A program made the translations under genes and the position numbers. This document shows positions 53,806 to 63,067 of a stretch of 64,000 nt of DNA, piece after piece. The stretch is taken from positions 186,001-250,000 of the forward strand of contig NZ_JAIUGX010000003.1 of NCBI RefSeq assembly GCF_020164785.1, read 5' to 3'. Every line of letters begins with the position of its first letter. Positions within the stretch are counted from its first letter, which is position 1. The DNA is from Mesorhizobium sp. ES1-1. Its GTDB lineage: Bacteria > Pseudomonadota > Alphaproteobacteria > Rhizobiales > Rhizobiaceae. The notes below the pieces were generated by a model that saw only the letters and a list, made by a program, of their open reading frames with translations, had not been told where the DNA came from and searched no databases.

Positions 53806-56490
53806 ATGCGTTCAGGGGCTTCAGCACCGCTCGCGCTGGCCGATACGGGGCACGGCATTCAGGCATTCGCGCGGCGTCAGGCCGGGCGGCTGGTTGGCGC
53901 CGGCTTGTTCGTGCTGGCCGCTTTCGGGGTGGCCAGCCTCGCCACCTGGAATGTCGCCGATCCGAGTTTTTCGCACGCGACGAGCAACCTCGTCACCAAT
54001 GCCATGGGCTATCCCGGCGCGGTTTTCTCCGACCTCGCCATGCAGTTCTTCGGGCTTGCGGCCGTGGCCGCTCTGGTCCCAACGGTGGTCTGGGGCTTCC
54101 TGCTGTTCACCGCGCGTGGGGTCGACAAGCTGCCGAGGCGCGGGCTGTCCTGGTTCGGCTTTGCTTTGCTGGCAGCGGCGATGACGGGCTGCGTGGTGCC
54201 GCCAAAGACCTGGCCGCTGCCCACCGGTCTCGGCGGCGTCTTCGGCGACATGGTATTGAAAATTCCCGGTGTGATCATCGGCGGCTATCCGACCGGCCTG
54301 ATCGCCAGCATCATCGCCATCGTGCTCGCCGTGCCAGCGCTATGGCTCTTTGCCCATGGCTCGGCCCTGATCGGACGCAAGAACGGCTTTGCCATTCAGG
54401 AGGACGAACCGGCGGCCGAGCCGCGCGAGGACGACCTCCTGTTCGACAATGACGAGGACGAGGGCGACGAGGGCATACTGGCGCTGGGCGCCATCACCCA
54501 TTGGTGGCTGTCGCTGCGCGCCTGGATGCATCGCCGCGCCGTGCGCCGCGAGCAGGAGCGCGATGCGCTCGAACCCGTGATGGAGCAGCGCTCCACCGCC
54601 TGGCGGCGCGCCGCCGAACGGGTCGAATCCGCCGAGTTCGCCGAGCAGCGAATGAGCCCGGACGGCCGCGCGCGCGTCGAGCCCGAATTCTTCGCCGCCA
54701 TGGTCAACGATCGCGGCGCTTCGCTCGATCCTGACGATGCCGATGTCTTCGAGGCCGACGGCTTTGAAGCCGATGACGGCATGGAGTTCGAGCCGGAGGA
54801 TGAGCCGGTCACCCAGCGTCGCGCGCCGCCGGCCGCCAAGGTGCAGCCGTTCCGCTCCGACGCCGCCACCCGCGTCGAGGCGCCGGCTCCCCGGCCCGCT
54901 CCGGGCGCCCGCGTCCAGCGCGAGGCGCAGACCTCGTTGATCGGCTCTGAAAAATTCGAGATGCCGTCGCTGCATTTCCTGTCCGAACCAAAGAACGTGG
55001 TGCGTGACGCCAGCCTGTCCAAGGACGCGCTGGAGCAGAACGCTCGCCTGCTCGAAGGCGTGCTGGAAGATTTCGGCGTCAAAGGCGAGATCATCGCCGT
55101 GCGCCCCGGTCCGGTAGTGACCCTCTACGAACTCGAACCGGCGCCCGGCATCAAGTCGTCGCGGGTCATCGGCCTGTCCGACGACATCGCCCGCTCGATG
55201 AGCGCCATCGCCTGCCGCGTCGCGGTGGTGCCGGGGCGCAACGCCATCGGCATCGAACTGCCAAATGCCAAGCGCGAGACCGTCTACCTGCGGGAGATCC
55301 TGGCCAGCCGCGATTTCGAGACGACCAAGGCCAAGCTGGCGCTGGCGCTGGGCAAGACCATCAATGGCGAGGCAGTCATCGTCGACATCGCCAAGATGCC
55401 CCACGTGCTGGTCGCCGGCACCACCGGCTCGGGCAAGTCGGTTGCCATCAACACCATGATCCTGTCGCTGCTCTACCGGCTGAAGCCGGAGGAATGCCGG
55501 CTGATCATGATCGATCCGAAGATGCTGGAGCTCTCCGTCTATGACGGCATTCCGCATCTGCTTACGCCGGTGGTCACCGATCCGAAGAAGGCGGTGGTGG
55601 CGCTTAAATGGACCGTGCGCGAGATGGAAGACCGCTACCGCAAGATGTCGAAGGTCGGCGTGCGCAACATCGACGGCTTCAATGCAAGGGTCACACAGGC
55701 CGACAAGAAGGGCGAGAAGATCTCGCGAACCGTGCAGACCGGCTTCGACCGGCAGACCGGCGAGGCGATCTACGAGACCGAGAGCCTCGACCTCGAGCCG
55801 ATGCCCTATATCGTCGTCATCATCGACGAGATGGCCGATCTGATGATGGTCGCCGGCAAGGATATCGAAGGCGCGGTGCAGCGCCTGGCGCAGATGGCGC
55901 GTGCGGCCGGCATCCATGTCATCATGGCGACGCAGCGGCCGTCGGTCGACGTCATCACCGGCACCATCAAGGCCAATTTCCCGACCCGCATCTCCTTCCA
56001 GGTGACGTCGAAGATCGACAGCCGCACCATCCTGGGCGAGCAGGGCGCCGAACAGCTGCTGGGCATGGGCGACATGCTCTACATGGCCGGCGGCGGCCGC
56101 ATCCAGCGCGTGCACGGCCCGTTCGTCGCGGACGAAGAGGTCGAAAAGATCGTCGCGCACCTGAAGCTGCAAGGCGTGCCGGAATATCTCGACGCCATCA
56201 CCGAGGATGATGGCGACGAGGACGACGACGCGCCAAGCGGCAAGGGCGGTTCCGGTGGCGGTGGTGGCAACAGCAATTTCGAAGATTCCGACGATCCCTA
56301 CGACCAGGCTGTGTCCGTGGTGCTGCGCGACGGCAAGGCATCGACCAGCTATATTCAGCGGCGGCTGGGGATCGGCTACAACCGCGCCGCCTCCATCATC
56401 GAGAAGATGGAGAAGGAAGGCATCGTCGGCCCCGCCAACCATGCCGGCAAGCGTGAAATCCTGGTGCCGACCGAAGACGACAAGTTCTGA
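53806..56490 (+). CDS. ftsK: DNA translocase FtsK
   Basis: A 894-residue DNA pump that activates XerCD at dif and joins the divisome. Four helices fill residues 30-190. A charged linker (about 200-400, with acidic [16 protein letters not shown]) follows, then the motor: Walker [72 protein letters not shown]. The C-terminal gamma domain [46 protein letters not shown] reads KOPS. Length is modest compared with 1329 in E. coli. ATG 53806 follows GGGGAAGAGC; a CtrA-type box lies upstream. Confidence 0.97.
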   Translation: MRSGASAPLALADTGHGIQAFARRQAGRLVGAGLFVLAAFGVASLATWNVADPSFSHATSNLVTNAMGYPGAVFSDLAMQFFGLAAVAALVPTVVWGFLLFTARGVDKLPRRGLSWFGFALLAAAMTGCVVPPKTWPLPTGLGGVFGDMVLKIPGVIIGGYPTGLIASIIAIVLAVPALWLFAHGSALIGRKNGFAIQEDEPAAEPREDDLLFDNDEDEGDEGILALGAITHWWLSLRAWMHRRAVRREQERDALEPVMEQRSTAWRRAAERVESAEFAEQRMSPDGRARVEPEFFAAMVNDRGASLDPDDADVFEADGFEADDGMEFEPEDEPVTQRRAPPAAKVQPFRSDAATRVEAPAPRPAPGARVQREAQTSLIGSEKFEMPSLHFLSEPKNVVRDASLSKDALEQNARLLEGVLEDFGVKGEIIAVRPGPVVTLYELEPAPGIKSSRVIGLSDDIARSMSAIACRVAVVPGRNAIGIELPNAKRETVYLREILASRDFETTKAKLALALGKTINGEAVIVDIAKMPHVLVAGTTGSGKSVAINTMILSLLYRLKPEECRLIMIDPKMLELSVYDGIPHLLTPVVTDPKKAVVALKWTVREMEDRYRKMSKVGVRNIDGFNARVTQADKKGEKISRTVQTGFDRQTGEAIYETESLDLEPMPYIVVIIDEMADLMMVAGKDIEGAVQRLAQMARAAGIHVIMATQRPSVDVITGTIKANFPTRISFQVTSKIDSRTILGEQGAEQLLGMGDMLYMAGGGRIQRVHGPFVADEEVEKIVAHLKLQGVPEYLDAITEDDGDEDDDAPSGKGGSGGGGGNSNFEDSDDPYDQAVSVVLRDGKASTSYIQRRLGIGYNRAASIIEKMEKEGIVGPANHAGKREILVPTEDDKF

Positions 56491-56637
56491 CGGGGCCTGT
56501 GCGTCGAGGAGGTCTTTGCTCGGAAACCTTGACCCTTCGGGAGCGTTAAGCGACAGCGCGTGACGAACCGCCAAATTTCAGCCCAACTGGGGGTTCAGGT
56601 ACTGCGACAGATCGAGGATCAGACGAGAGTGACCGAC

Positions 56638-57318
56638 ATGAACAACGATGCTTCAGCGCCCAGCGATTTCGCTCTCAGCCGGCGCCGTCTGCTTGGCTTC
56701 GGCCTGGCCTTCGCGGGCGCGGCCGCTTTCAACCTGGTGCCTGGATTCCAGTTGCTGGCCTCGGCGCAGGCTTCCGTGCCGGCGAGCGCCCAGAAGATCG
56801 CGGACCATTTTTCTTCGGTCAAATCGATGAGCGGCGAATTCGTCCAGTTCGGCCCCAAGGGCGAGCAGTCCGGTGGCAAGTTCTTCCTCGAACGGCCGGG
56901 CAAGATCCGCTTCAATTATGACGGAGCCTCGAACTTCAAGGTGATCTCCGACGGCAAGTCGGTGGTCATCCTGAACAAGAAGCTCAATACGTCCGACCTC
57001 TATCCGCTGTCGAAGACGCCCCTGAAACTGCTGCTCGACGACAGGATCGATCTCTCCGGTGGCCGCGTCAAAAGCGTCAAGCAGGAAGACGACCTCACCA
57101 CCATCCAGCTTGCCGACAAATCCGTGTTCGGCAACTCGAAGATCACCATGATGTTCGACCCCAAATCCTCCGAGCTGCGCCAGTGGACGATCACCGATGC
57201 GCAGGGCAAGGACACGACCGTGATGATCTTCAATGTGAAGGAAGGCGTCAGCTTTGCCGCCGACACGTTCGCGATCGACTACACGGCCAATCGCGAGGTC
57301 AACACCAAGACGCGATAG
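56638..57318 (+). CDS. lolA: Outer-membrane lipoprotein carrier protein LolA family, with Tat-like signal
   Basis: A 226-residue LolA, which ferries lipoproteins from LolCDE to the outer membrane. The fold is recognisable: KIADHFSSVKSMSGEFVQF, RPGKIRFNYDG, VVILNKKLNTSDLYPLSKTPLKLLL and the hydrophobic cavity strands through ITMMFDPKSSELRQWTITDAQGKDTTVMIFN. The N-terminus is FALSRRRLLGFGLAFAGAAAF, with SRRRLL resembling a twin-arginine motif. ATG 56638 is chosen; a GTG frame start at 56560 would only extend it. It follows ftsK at 147 bases. Confidence 0.92.
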   Translation: MNNDASAPSDFALSRRRLLGFGLAFAGAAAFNLVPGFQLLASAQASVPASAQKIADHFSSVKSMSGEFVQFGPKGEQSGGKFFLERPGKIRFNYDGASNFKVISDGKSVVILNKKLNTSDLYPLSKTPLKLLLDDRIDLSGGRVKSVKQEDDLTTIQLADKSVFGNSKITMMFDPKSSELRQWTITDAQGKDTTVMIFNVKEGVSFAADTFAIDYTANREVNTKTR

Positions 57319-57409
57319 ATTCAGGCAAGGCCGCCCGCAGGGATGGTTCTTCGCTCCGCAGGTCCTGCTGCGCAGGAGCAGGACTGACCTCAAATCCCTT
57401 CAGCAACTC

Positions 57410-57437
57410 CGGCCGGTTCTCGCGAACCGGCATTTTC
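57410..57437 (+). terminator. Hairpin downstream of lolA
   Basis: Stem GCCGGTTC (57412-57419) and GAACCGGC (57424-57431) with loop TCGC, followed by ATTTTC. A second hairpin, GTCCTGCT/AGCAGGAC, is at 57362-57384. Both precede xth in a 240-base gap. Terminator strength is doubtful because of the short T-tract. Confidence 0.5.
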
Positions 57438-57558
57438 GACCCGGCCTGACATGAAGACCCAACTGCCTGCGGGGCAAGAGGAAGCAGCCCGCGCATGCCG
57501 GCTTGTCTTTGCGGCGCGCGGCTGGCAGTAGTTCGGGACCCTCTTTCCGGACCCCCGA

Positions 57559-58365
57559 ATGCCCTTTTCCGTCGCCACCTGGAACATCAACTCCGTTCGC
57601 CTGCGCATGCCGATCGTCGAACGCCTGCTGCTTGAGTGCGCCCCGGATGTGCTGTGCCTGCAGGAGACCAAGGTCCCCGACGAGCTGTTTCCCGAGCAGG
57701 CGTTCCGCGCGCTCGGCTACGAGCACATCGCCTTCCATGGTCAGAAGGGCTATCATGGCGTGGCGACCGTAGCGCGGCGGCCGATCGAACTGGTCGAGAA
57801 GCGCCGCTTCTGCGGCATAGAGGACAGCCGCCATTTGTCGGTGACCGTGCGAGCCGGCGGCAAGACGATCCTTCTGCATAATTTCTATGTGCCGGCCGGC
57901 GGCGACGAACCCGACCCTGAGATCAACAGGAAGTTCAGACACAAGCTCGATTTCGTCGCCGAAATGAACGCCATCCGCGCCGAGCATGACGAGGTGTCAG
58001 CCTCGGTGCTGGTCGGCGACCTCAACGTGGCGCCGCTCGAGCACGATGTCTGGTCGCACAAGCAGTTGCTCAACGTGGTCAGCCACACCCCGGCCGAGAC
58101 GGAAAGTTTCGAGGCGATGCGCCTTGCCGGCGACTGGGTCGACCTGATGCGGCTCAACGTGCCCTATGAGCAGAAGCTCTACACTTGGTGGAGCTACCGC
58201 GCGCGGGACTGGGAAGAATCCAATCGCGGCCGCCGGCTCGACCATGTCTGGTCCTCGCCCAATCTGGTGCCCGCCTTTGCCGGCTACGAGATCCTGCGGA
58301 CGGCGCGCAACTGGGAGCGGCCGTCGGACCATGTGCCTGTCATCGCCCGGTTCGATCTGGAGTAG
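57559..58365 (+). CDS. xth: Exodeoxyribonuclease III
   Basis: A 268-residue AP endonuclease/3'-5' exonuclease. FSVATWNINSVRLR near residue 4 gives the catalytic Asn, PDVLCLQETKVPD the metal-binding Glu, LVGDLNVAP the catalytic Asp-Asn pair, YTWWSYRARDWEESNRGRRLDHVWSSPNL the later part, and SDHVPVIARF the catalytic Asp-His. Length matches bacterial XthA. It is convergent with the cyclic-nucleotide-binding gene, 15 bases apart. Confidence 0.97.
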   Translation: MPFSVATWNINSVRLRMPIVERLLLECAPDVLCLQETKVPDELFPEQAFRALGYEHIAFHGQKGYHGVATVARRPIELVEKRRFCGIEDSRHLSVTVRAGGKTILLHNFYVPAGGDEPDPEINRKFRHKLDFVAEMNAIRAEHDEVSASVLVGDLNVAPLEHDVWSHKQLLNVVSHTPAETESFEAMRLAGDWVDLMRLNVPYEQKLYTWWSYRARDWEESNRGRRLDHVWSSPNLVPAFAGYEILRTARNWERPSDHVPVIARFDLE

Positions 58366-58380
58366 GGTCCTAGCCCCTCC

Positions 58381-58833
58381 TCAGCTGAAGCGGGGCGCCA
58401 GTTCCTCGATCCGGCGGATCATCGCCTGGAATTCCTCGGAAATACGCTGATGCAATTTCACCGCGACTTCAGGATATTCCTCGAGGATGCGGCGAAACAT
58501 CTTGCGGCTGAGCCGGATGACTTCGGAATCGATCTCGGCGGACGCACTGGTCAGCCGGTTGCTGTCTGCGATCAGTGCCAGTTCGCTCAGGATGGCTCCG
58601 GGGCCGGCCGTGCCGATTGGCACGCGCTCGCCATTCTGCTCGCGATAGAGGACGATGCGCCCGCTGACCACGACATAGGCCGAATCGGCTTCGTCATCCT
58701 CTCGGTAGAGCTTGTGATTGGCCCGCAGCATGGTGTTTTCGGCGCCGAAGGCGAGCAGGCGCAATTGTTCCTGCGTGAAGCCCTCGAAGAGCCTCACGGC
58801 GGACAGGATGCGGATATCGTCATCCAGCGCCAT
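58381..58833 (-). CDS. Cyclic nucleotide-binding domain protein without DNA-binding domain
   Basis: A 150-residue protein consisting essentially of one cNMP-binding domain: FEGFTQEQLRLLAFGAENTMLRANHKLYREDDEADSAYVVVSGRIVLYR and GPGAILSELALIADSNRLTSASAEIDSEVIRLSRKMFRRILEEYPE. The phosphate-binding cassette (SELALIADSNRLTSA) lacks the arginine in the strict RTA position of cAMP-responsive CRP but is close. There is no helix-turn-helix after it, so it is not a Crp/Fnr regulator; it may be a small sensor or adaptor. The start is ATG 58833. Confidence 0.85.
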   Translation of the reverse strand: MALDDDIRILSAVRLFEGFTQEQLRLLAFGAENTMLRANHKLYREDDEADSAYVVVSGRIVLYREQNGERVPIGTAGPGAILSELALIADSNRLTSASAEIDSEVIRLSRKMFRRILEEYPEVAVKLHQRISEEFQAMIRRIEELAPRFS

Positions 58834-59054
58834 CTAGCTATGTCCCCGAACCGACAGTCCGACTCCTCCTTTGGAGCGCCCGCGCGTCCCCTGAACGCGC
58901 AAAGCCACTCCGCCACTTTGAGCGTACGCATCATGCCTCCCAAGATCGCTTCCGATCTCGAGCGATGCGTAGCGGGTCCGATCCAAACCGCCCTGGTATC
59001 GGGACCGTACCCGAAAAGCGTCCCCACCCCGCCGCTCATTGGATAATGAAATGT

Positions 59055-59738
59055 TTAAGGAACCAGCTTGTAGCCGCCGCTTTCTGTCACAAGAATTTCC
59101 GCATTGGAAGGATCGCGCTCGATCTTCTGGCGCAGCCGGTAGACATGGGTTTCCAGCGTGTGCGTGGTGACGCCGGAATTGTAGCCCCACACTTCCTCGA
59201 GCAGCACGTCGCGCGTCACCACCTTCTGTTCGGCGCGATAGAGATATTTGATGATCGAAGCTTCCTTTTCCGTCAGCCGCACCTTGCCGCCGCGCTGGTC
59301 GATCAGCAGTTTCTGGCTGGGCTTGAAGGTGTACGGGCCGACCGAGAAGGTGGCGTCCTCGCTTTGCTCGTGCTGGCGCAGTTGCGCGCGGATGCGGGCC
59401 AGCAGGACGGCGAAGCGGAACGGCTTCGTCACATAGTCGTTGGCGCCGGCCTCGAGGCCGAGGATCGTGTCGGAATCGGTGTCGTGGCCGGTCAGCATGA
59501 TGATGGGCGCCTTATAGCCGCCCTTGCGCAGGATCTTCACCGCCTCGCGGCCGTCCATGTCGGGCAGCCCGACATCCATGATCAGAAGATCGATGAGGCC
59601 GCCGCGCGCCGTGGCGACGCCCTTTGCCGCCGTCGCCTCCTGCAGAACGTCGAATTCCTCATAAAGGGATAGTTGCTCGACCAGGGTGCCGCGCAGGTCA
59701 TCATCGTCGTCGACAATCAGTATGGTGCGTGAAGTCAT
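59055..59738 (-). CDS. OmpR-family response regulator
   Basis: A 227-residue two-domain regulator. The receiver has ILIVDDDDDLR (acidic pocket near 10-15), the phosphoacceptor Asp55 in LLIMDVGLPDMDGREAV, Thr in MLTGHD and Lys in YVTKPF. The C-terminal winged helix has VRLTEKEASIIKYLYRAEQKVVTRDVLLEEVWGYNSGVTTHTLETHVYRLRQKI. It is highly similar in style to a conserved rhizobial regulator (CenR-like), and the DNA-binding half is well conserved. No histidine kinase gene is adjacent. ATG 59738 starts it. Confidence 0.92.
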   Translation of the reverse strand: MTSRTILIVDDDDDLRGTLVEQLSLYEEFDVLQEATAAKGVATARGGLIDLLIMDVGLPDMDGREAVKILRKGGYKAPIIMLTGHDTDSDTILGLEAGANDYVTKPFRFAVLLARIRAQLRQHEQSEDATFSVGPYTFKPSQKLLIDQRGGKVRLTEKEASIIKYLYRAEQKVVTRDVLLEEVWGYNSGVTTHTLETHVYRLRQKIERDPSNAEILVTESGGYKLVP

Positions 59739-59822
59739 GGATCAATCCGTTGTTTTGAAAAGTAAATTCAGTTGACCGCTGCGTATTTATGCGGAAGCTG
59801 GCCGACACAATAGCCGATCACA

Positions 59823-60419
59823 GTGATTTGTTCCGTGGCGCGATCATACAAGAAAAAACGTCAGCGCAATGCAGCCGGCGCAATTTTGCCAAAAGGGCTG
59901 CGCGTGTTGACCGTTCGGGCGAGGCCCGGCCATCCCAGCCAGGGCCTTTTGCAGGCCGGCCGGACCGTGTTTGCCTGCGCGCTGGGACGCGGCGGCATCT
60001 CGGCCGCCAAGCGCGAGGGTGACGGGGCCACGCCGCTTGGTCGGATGCGGATCCTGTCGGGCTATTTCCGAGCGGATCAATTTGCCGGTGGCCGGCGCAC
60101 GCGCCTGGCAATGACGCCGATCGGGCCCGATCTCGGCTGGTGCGAGGTGCCGGACGACCGCAACTACAACCGGCCGGTCAAGATTCCCTACGGCGCCAGC
60201 CATGAACGGATGCGGCGCGACGACCGGCTCTACGACGCCTGCCTGGTTCTCGACTGGAACCTGTCGCCGCGTCGGCGCGGACGCGGCAGCGCCATCTTCT
60301 TCCACCTGGCGCGTCCAGGCTTCACGCCGACGCAAGGTTGCGTCGCGGTGACGGCCCGCACGATGGCGCGTCTGCTGCCGCTGCTTTCTAACCGGACGGT
60401 GATGCGGGTGGTGAGGTGA
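59823..60419 (+). CDS. L,D-transpeptidase (YkuD domain) family protein
   Basis: A 198-residue protein with the L,D-transpeptidase catalytic block HLARPGFTPTQGCVAV (His and Cys of the H-x-x-x-x-x-[ST]-x-G-C form). VRARPGHPSQGLLQAGRTVFACALGRGGISAAKREGDGATPLGRM is the domain start, with YNRPVKIPYGASHERMRRDDRLYDACLVLDWN leading to it. It has no obvious signal peptide, although the basic N-terminus is short of hydrophobic residues. The start is uncertain (GTG 59823 or 59835). It should crosslink or modify peptidoglycan if exported. Confidence 0.8.
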   Translation: MICSVARSYKKKRQRNAAGAILPKGLRVLTVRARPGHPSQGLLQAGRTVFACALGRGGISAAKREGDGATPLGRMRILSGYFRADQFAGGRRTRLAMTPIGPDLGWCEVPDDRNYNRPVKIPYGASHERMRRDDRLYDACLVLDWNLSPRRRGRGSAIFFHLARPGFTPTQGCVAVTARTMARLLPLLSNRTVMRVVR

Positions 60420-60441
60420 GGCAGTAGGCAGTAGGCAGTAG
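60419..60441. repeat. Short tandem repeat AGGCAGT x3
   Basis: Directly after the transpeptidase stop, AGGCAGT is repeated three times, then a TAGG. The reverse-type CTACTACCTGCTG lies at about 60472-60485. Together they could fold as a weak stem between convergent transcripts. The unit GTAGGCA resembles intergenic repeats in the group. Confidence 0.6.
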
Positions 60442-60486
60442 GATTTGATGTCCGCTACTATCCGACTGTATCTACTACCTGCTGTC

Positions 60487-60723
60487 CTATCGGCGTGGTT
60501 GGCGCCAGCCAAGGGCCAGTAGTCCCAGGCGCCCGGACTCACTGTCCATTGCGCGCGTGACGTCGCTTCGCCGGGCGCCGATATCGCGCAACTGTTGGTC
60601 CGACAGATCCTCGACATCGGGAAGCGGGAGTTTCGCCGCGACCCGAGCGTGGCGCAGCCAGTCGGCGATCATCGTCAGCCGATTAGGCGTGGCATGATTT
60701 GAGCTGAAAGCAATGTAAGCCAT
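60487..60723 (-). CDS. DUF1127 domain small protein
   Basis: A 78-residue protein. RLTMIADWLRHARVAAKLPLPDVEDLSDQQLRDIGARRSDVTRAMDSE is the DUF1127 pattern: an N-terminal amphipathic helix, then L-S-D-x-x-L-x-D-I-G-x-x-R-x-D. The family is frequent in rhizobia and tied to stress and phosphate responses. ATG 60723. It is divergent from a LysR gene with about 165 bases between, so that regulator may control it. This is the second DUF1127-like gene of the window. Confidence 0.85.
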   Translation of the reverse strand: MAYIAFSSNHATPNRLTMIADWLRHARVAAKLPLPDVEDLSDQQLRDIGARRSDVTRAMDSESGRLGLLALGWRQPRR

Positions 60724-60887
60724 GATGCGATCCGTTCGTCGGAGATCAAATCCGATTTGATGGTTTTGTGATGCTCCTATCCTGCCTGATTGAAATTCAT
60801 GCGGGAAACGAGTAGTTTTTGGCCTATCTTCAAGTTTCCTTTGAGGATCGGTGAGGGGCTGGCCATGGCTGTCCAAGTTTTGTCCTG

Positions 60888-61820
60888 ATGGCAAATCCGC
60901 TCCCCGGCACGAGGGCGCTCAGGACGCTGGAGGCAGCGGCCCGCCACCTCAATTTCACCCGCGCCGCCGATGAACTGGGGCTGACGCCGGCCGCTGTCAG
61001 CCATCAGATCAAGGAAATCGAGGACCAGCTCGGGCTGGCCCTGTTCACGCGCACCAGCCGGACAATGCGCCTGACCCCGGCCGGCGAGATCGTGTTCGAG
61101 GCGGCGATCGACGCGCTCGACCTGCTCGGCCGTGCGGTGATGCGGGCGCGGAAGATGACGCGCGGAACGGCCTTGCTGAAAGTGACGCTGGACGCCCAAT
61201 TCGCGGCCAAATGGCTAATGCGGCGCGTCGAGGATTTCCGCAAGCAGAAGCCGGGCATCGAGCTGAGTTTCGACATCGCCTATGGGTTGCGCGATTTCGA
61301 TCGCGACGATGTCGATGTCGGCATCCGCTTCGGCGCCGGCAACTATCCGGGTCTTTGCGCGCACCGCCTGTTCGACAATATCATCATTCCGGTGTGCAGC
61401 CCGGCCCTGCTGGCGTCCGGGCCGCCCTTGAGCGAACCGCGCGACCTGTTTCACCACACGCTGGCCCATATCGAATGGGCCCGGCAAGGCGTGACCTGGC
61501 CGAACTGGCGCATGTGGATGGCGGCGGCGGGGGTCGACGATTTCGACGACAGCCGCACCATAGTCTTCGGCACGTCGACGGACGCGGTCCAGGCGGCGGT
61601 CGACGGCAATGCCGTGGCGCTGGCCGATTTCGCCATGGTGGCGAACGACCTGTCCGAGGGCCGCCTGGTACGGCCCTTCGAACTCAGCATCAGGGTCGCG
61701 CCGGAATTCGCCTATTTCCTGGTCTACCCCCAGGCCATGGCCGATGATCCGCGCGTGGCAGGTTTTCGAGACTGGATATTGGAGGAAGTGGCAAGGACGG
61801 CGAGCGCCGACCAGGTGTGA
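60888..61820 (+). CDS. LysR-family transcriptional regulator (GcvA-like)
   Basis: A 310-residue LysR regulator. Helix-turn-helix RALRTLEAAARHLNFTRAADELGLTPAAVSHQIKEIEDQLGLALFTRTSRTMRLTPAGE at residues 10-65. The effector domain has DVDVGIRFGAGNYPGLCAHRLFDNIIIPVCSPALLASG, GcvA-like. The ligand is unknown. It is divergent from the DUF1127 gene, its most likely target. Confidence 0.93.
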   Translation: MANPLPGTRALRTLEAAARHLNFTRAADELGLTPAAVSHQIKEIEDQLGLALFTRTSRTMRLTPAGEIVFEAAIDALDLLGRAVMRARKMTRGTALLKVTLDAQFAAKWLMRRVEDFRKQKPGIELSFDIAYGLRDFDRDDVDVGIRFGAGNYPGLCAHRLFDNIIIPVCSPALLASGPPLSEPRDLFHHTLAHIEWARQGVTWPNWRMWMAAAGVDDFDDSRTIVFGTSTDAVQAAVDGNAVALADFAMVANDLSEGRLVRPFELSIRVAPEFAYFLVYPQAMADDPRVAGFRDWILEEVARTASADQV

Positions 61821-61845
61821 AAGCGGCGTCTCGACGCCAGCGCCG

Positions 61846-62595
61846 TCAGGAGCGAGCGGTGTGGCCGAAGATCATGCGGTTGTACTTCTTCCAGTTCCAG
61901 CGCAGCTTCTTGTAAAGCAGCGAACGCCGCTTGCCGGCAACCGAGGTATGGAAAGCGCCATTCTCGCTGCCCTGCTCGGCGATAGGCCGCTCGAACCACA
62001 GCATTTCGATACCCATGGCGGCATCCATCTGCTCGATCTGGTGGTCGATCACGGTCGATATCTTATTGCGTTCGATCCAGGCGCATCGGGCTTGCGCGAC
62101 CGGCCGCGTAATCAGGTAGGAATCGGCACACCTGGCATGCATTGCCGGATAGAGCATTTGGCCCTTCCGCAGCTTCCACATGGGCGTGTAGTAGTTGCTG
62201 CCGTTGCCCAGATAAATGACGGCCTTGCGCGAGGGGCTGCCGAGTTCGGCCAGCGCCTGACGGAACTTGGCCACGAAGTTGCGGGCCAGGAACACGTCGT
62301 CCTCGAAAACCAGGCAATAGGGCTGGTCGGTCTCGAGGAAATCGCGCCAGATGCCGACGTGCTTCAAAGCCAGCGAGACCTGCGCCGGGTGGACGAAACG
62401 GGGGGCGATCAACTCCGCGCGAATTTCCGGAGTGACATCCGGCTGGTCCCAGTCGGTGTAGAAGGTGACAGGCACACCGCGCCGTTCGAACTCGCCGATG
62501 ATGTGGCGACGGCGGTCGTCATAGCCCTGCTTGACGTGGCAGACCCGCGTGAACACCAGGTCGCGCGGGAATCCGGTATCTACGTCCACGATCAA
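61846..62595 (-). CDS. Glycosyltransferase family 25 protein
   Basis: A 249-residue GT25-type enzyme, often of lipopolysaccharide or exopolysaccharide synthesis. RVCHVKQGYDDRRRHIIGEFERRGVPVTFYTDWD begins it, LALKHVGIWRDFLETDQPYCLVFEDDVFLARNFVAKF contains the EDDV metal motif, and ADSYLITRPVAQARCAWIERN and HQIEQM follow. The acceptor is unknown. ATG 62595; the frame runs on. It is an orphan, not within a polysaccharide cluster. A GGCGTC-TC-GACGCC hairpin (61825-61838) separates it from the LysR gene. Confidence 0.88.
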   Translation of the reverse strand: MIVDVDTGFPRDLVFTRVCHVKQGYDDRRRHIIGEFERRGVPVTFYTDWDQPDVTPEIRAELIAPRFVHPAQVSLALKHVGIWRDFLETDQPYCLVFEDDVFLARNFVAKFRQALAELGSPSRKAVIYLGNGSNYYTPMWKLRKGQMLYPAMHARCADSYLITRPVAQARCAWIERNKISTVIDHQIEQMDAAMGIEMLWFERPIAEQGSENGAFHTSVAGKRRSLLYKKLRWNWKKYNRMIFGHTARS

Positions 62596-62601
62596 CGAAG
62601 C

Positions 62602-63018
62602 TCAGCTTGAGGCGGCGCCGAACCAGCCGACCACCGCGCCAATGATCAGCAGCACGCCCAGCCAGTGGCCGCCGTCGATCAGGGTCAGGTCCCAGCCGAA
62701 ATTTTCGTAACGGTGGTTGACCGACAATGTCGTTGCGACGAAGCCCAGCCAAAGCACGAAGCCGAAGACGAGGCCTGCGAGCCAAGTCGGCTCACCCCCG
62801 GTCATGGCGCCGACGACCAGCGCCATGATCGTGGCCATCAGCAATTCGGCGACGAAGCTGATGATGAAGGGCAGCGGCGATCTCTTTGTCGTCGCGAGAT
62901 CGATTTTCGCGGCCTTCAGCCACGGCTTGCTCAAGGCCATGTACCATATGGCGCCGAACAGCCACGCCAGGACGGCGGCGGCGAGCACCGCCAGCCAGTT
63001 CACTGCTGAAAAGTCCAT
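62602..63018 (-). CDS. DUF1761 membrane protein
   Basis: A 138-residue protein with four helices: WLAVLAAAVLAWLFGAIWYMALS, FIISFVAELLMATIMALVVGAMTG, WLAGLVFGFVLWLGFVATTLSVNHRYE and WLGVLLIIGAVVGWFGAASS. The GAIWYMALSKPWLKA loop and the VNHRYE turn mark the DUF1761 family. Function unknown. ATG 63018 follows GGAATCATGGAC-like sequence (GGGGGAATC). The glycosyltransferase starts 6 bases beyond its stop, so the two are likely one transcript. Confidence 0.88.
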   Translation of the reverse strand: MDFSAVNWLAVLAAAVLAWLFGAIWYMALSKPWLKAAKIDLATTKRSPLPFIISFVAELLMATIMALVVGAMTGGEPTWLAGLVFGFVLWLGFVATTLSVNHRYENFGWDLTLIDGGHWLGVLLIIGAVVGWFGAASS

Positions 63019-63067
63019 GATTCCCCCTCCGTTCGAGATTCATGGAAACGCCTGTTCGGCGATGACG

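Noticed and set aside
58794..59039. An 81-codon minus-strand frame between the cNMP and response regulator genes
   Set aside because: No ribosome site, atypical codon use, and its 3' part overlaps the start of the cNMP gene.
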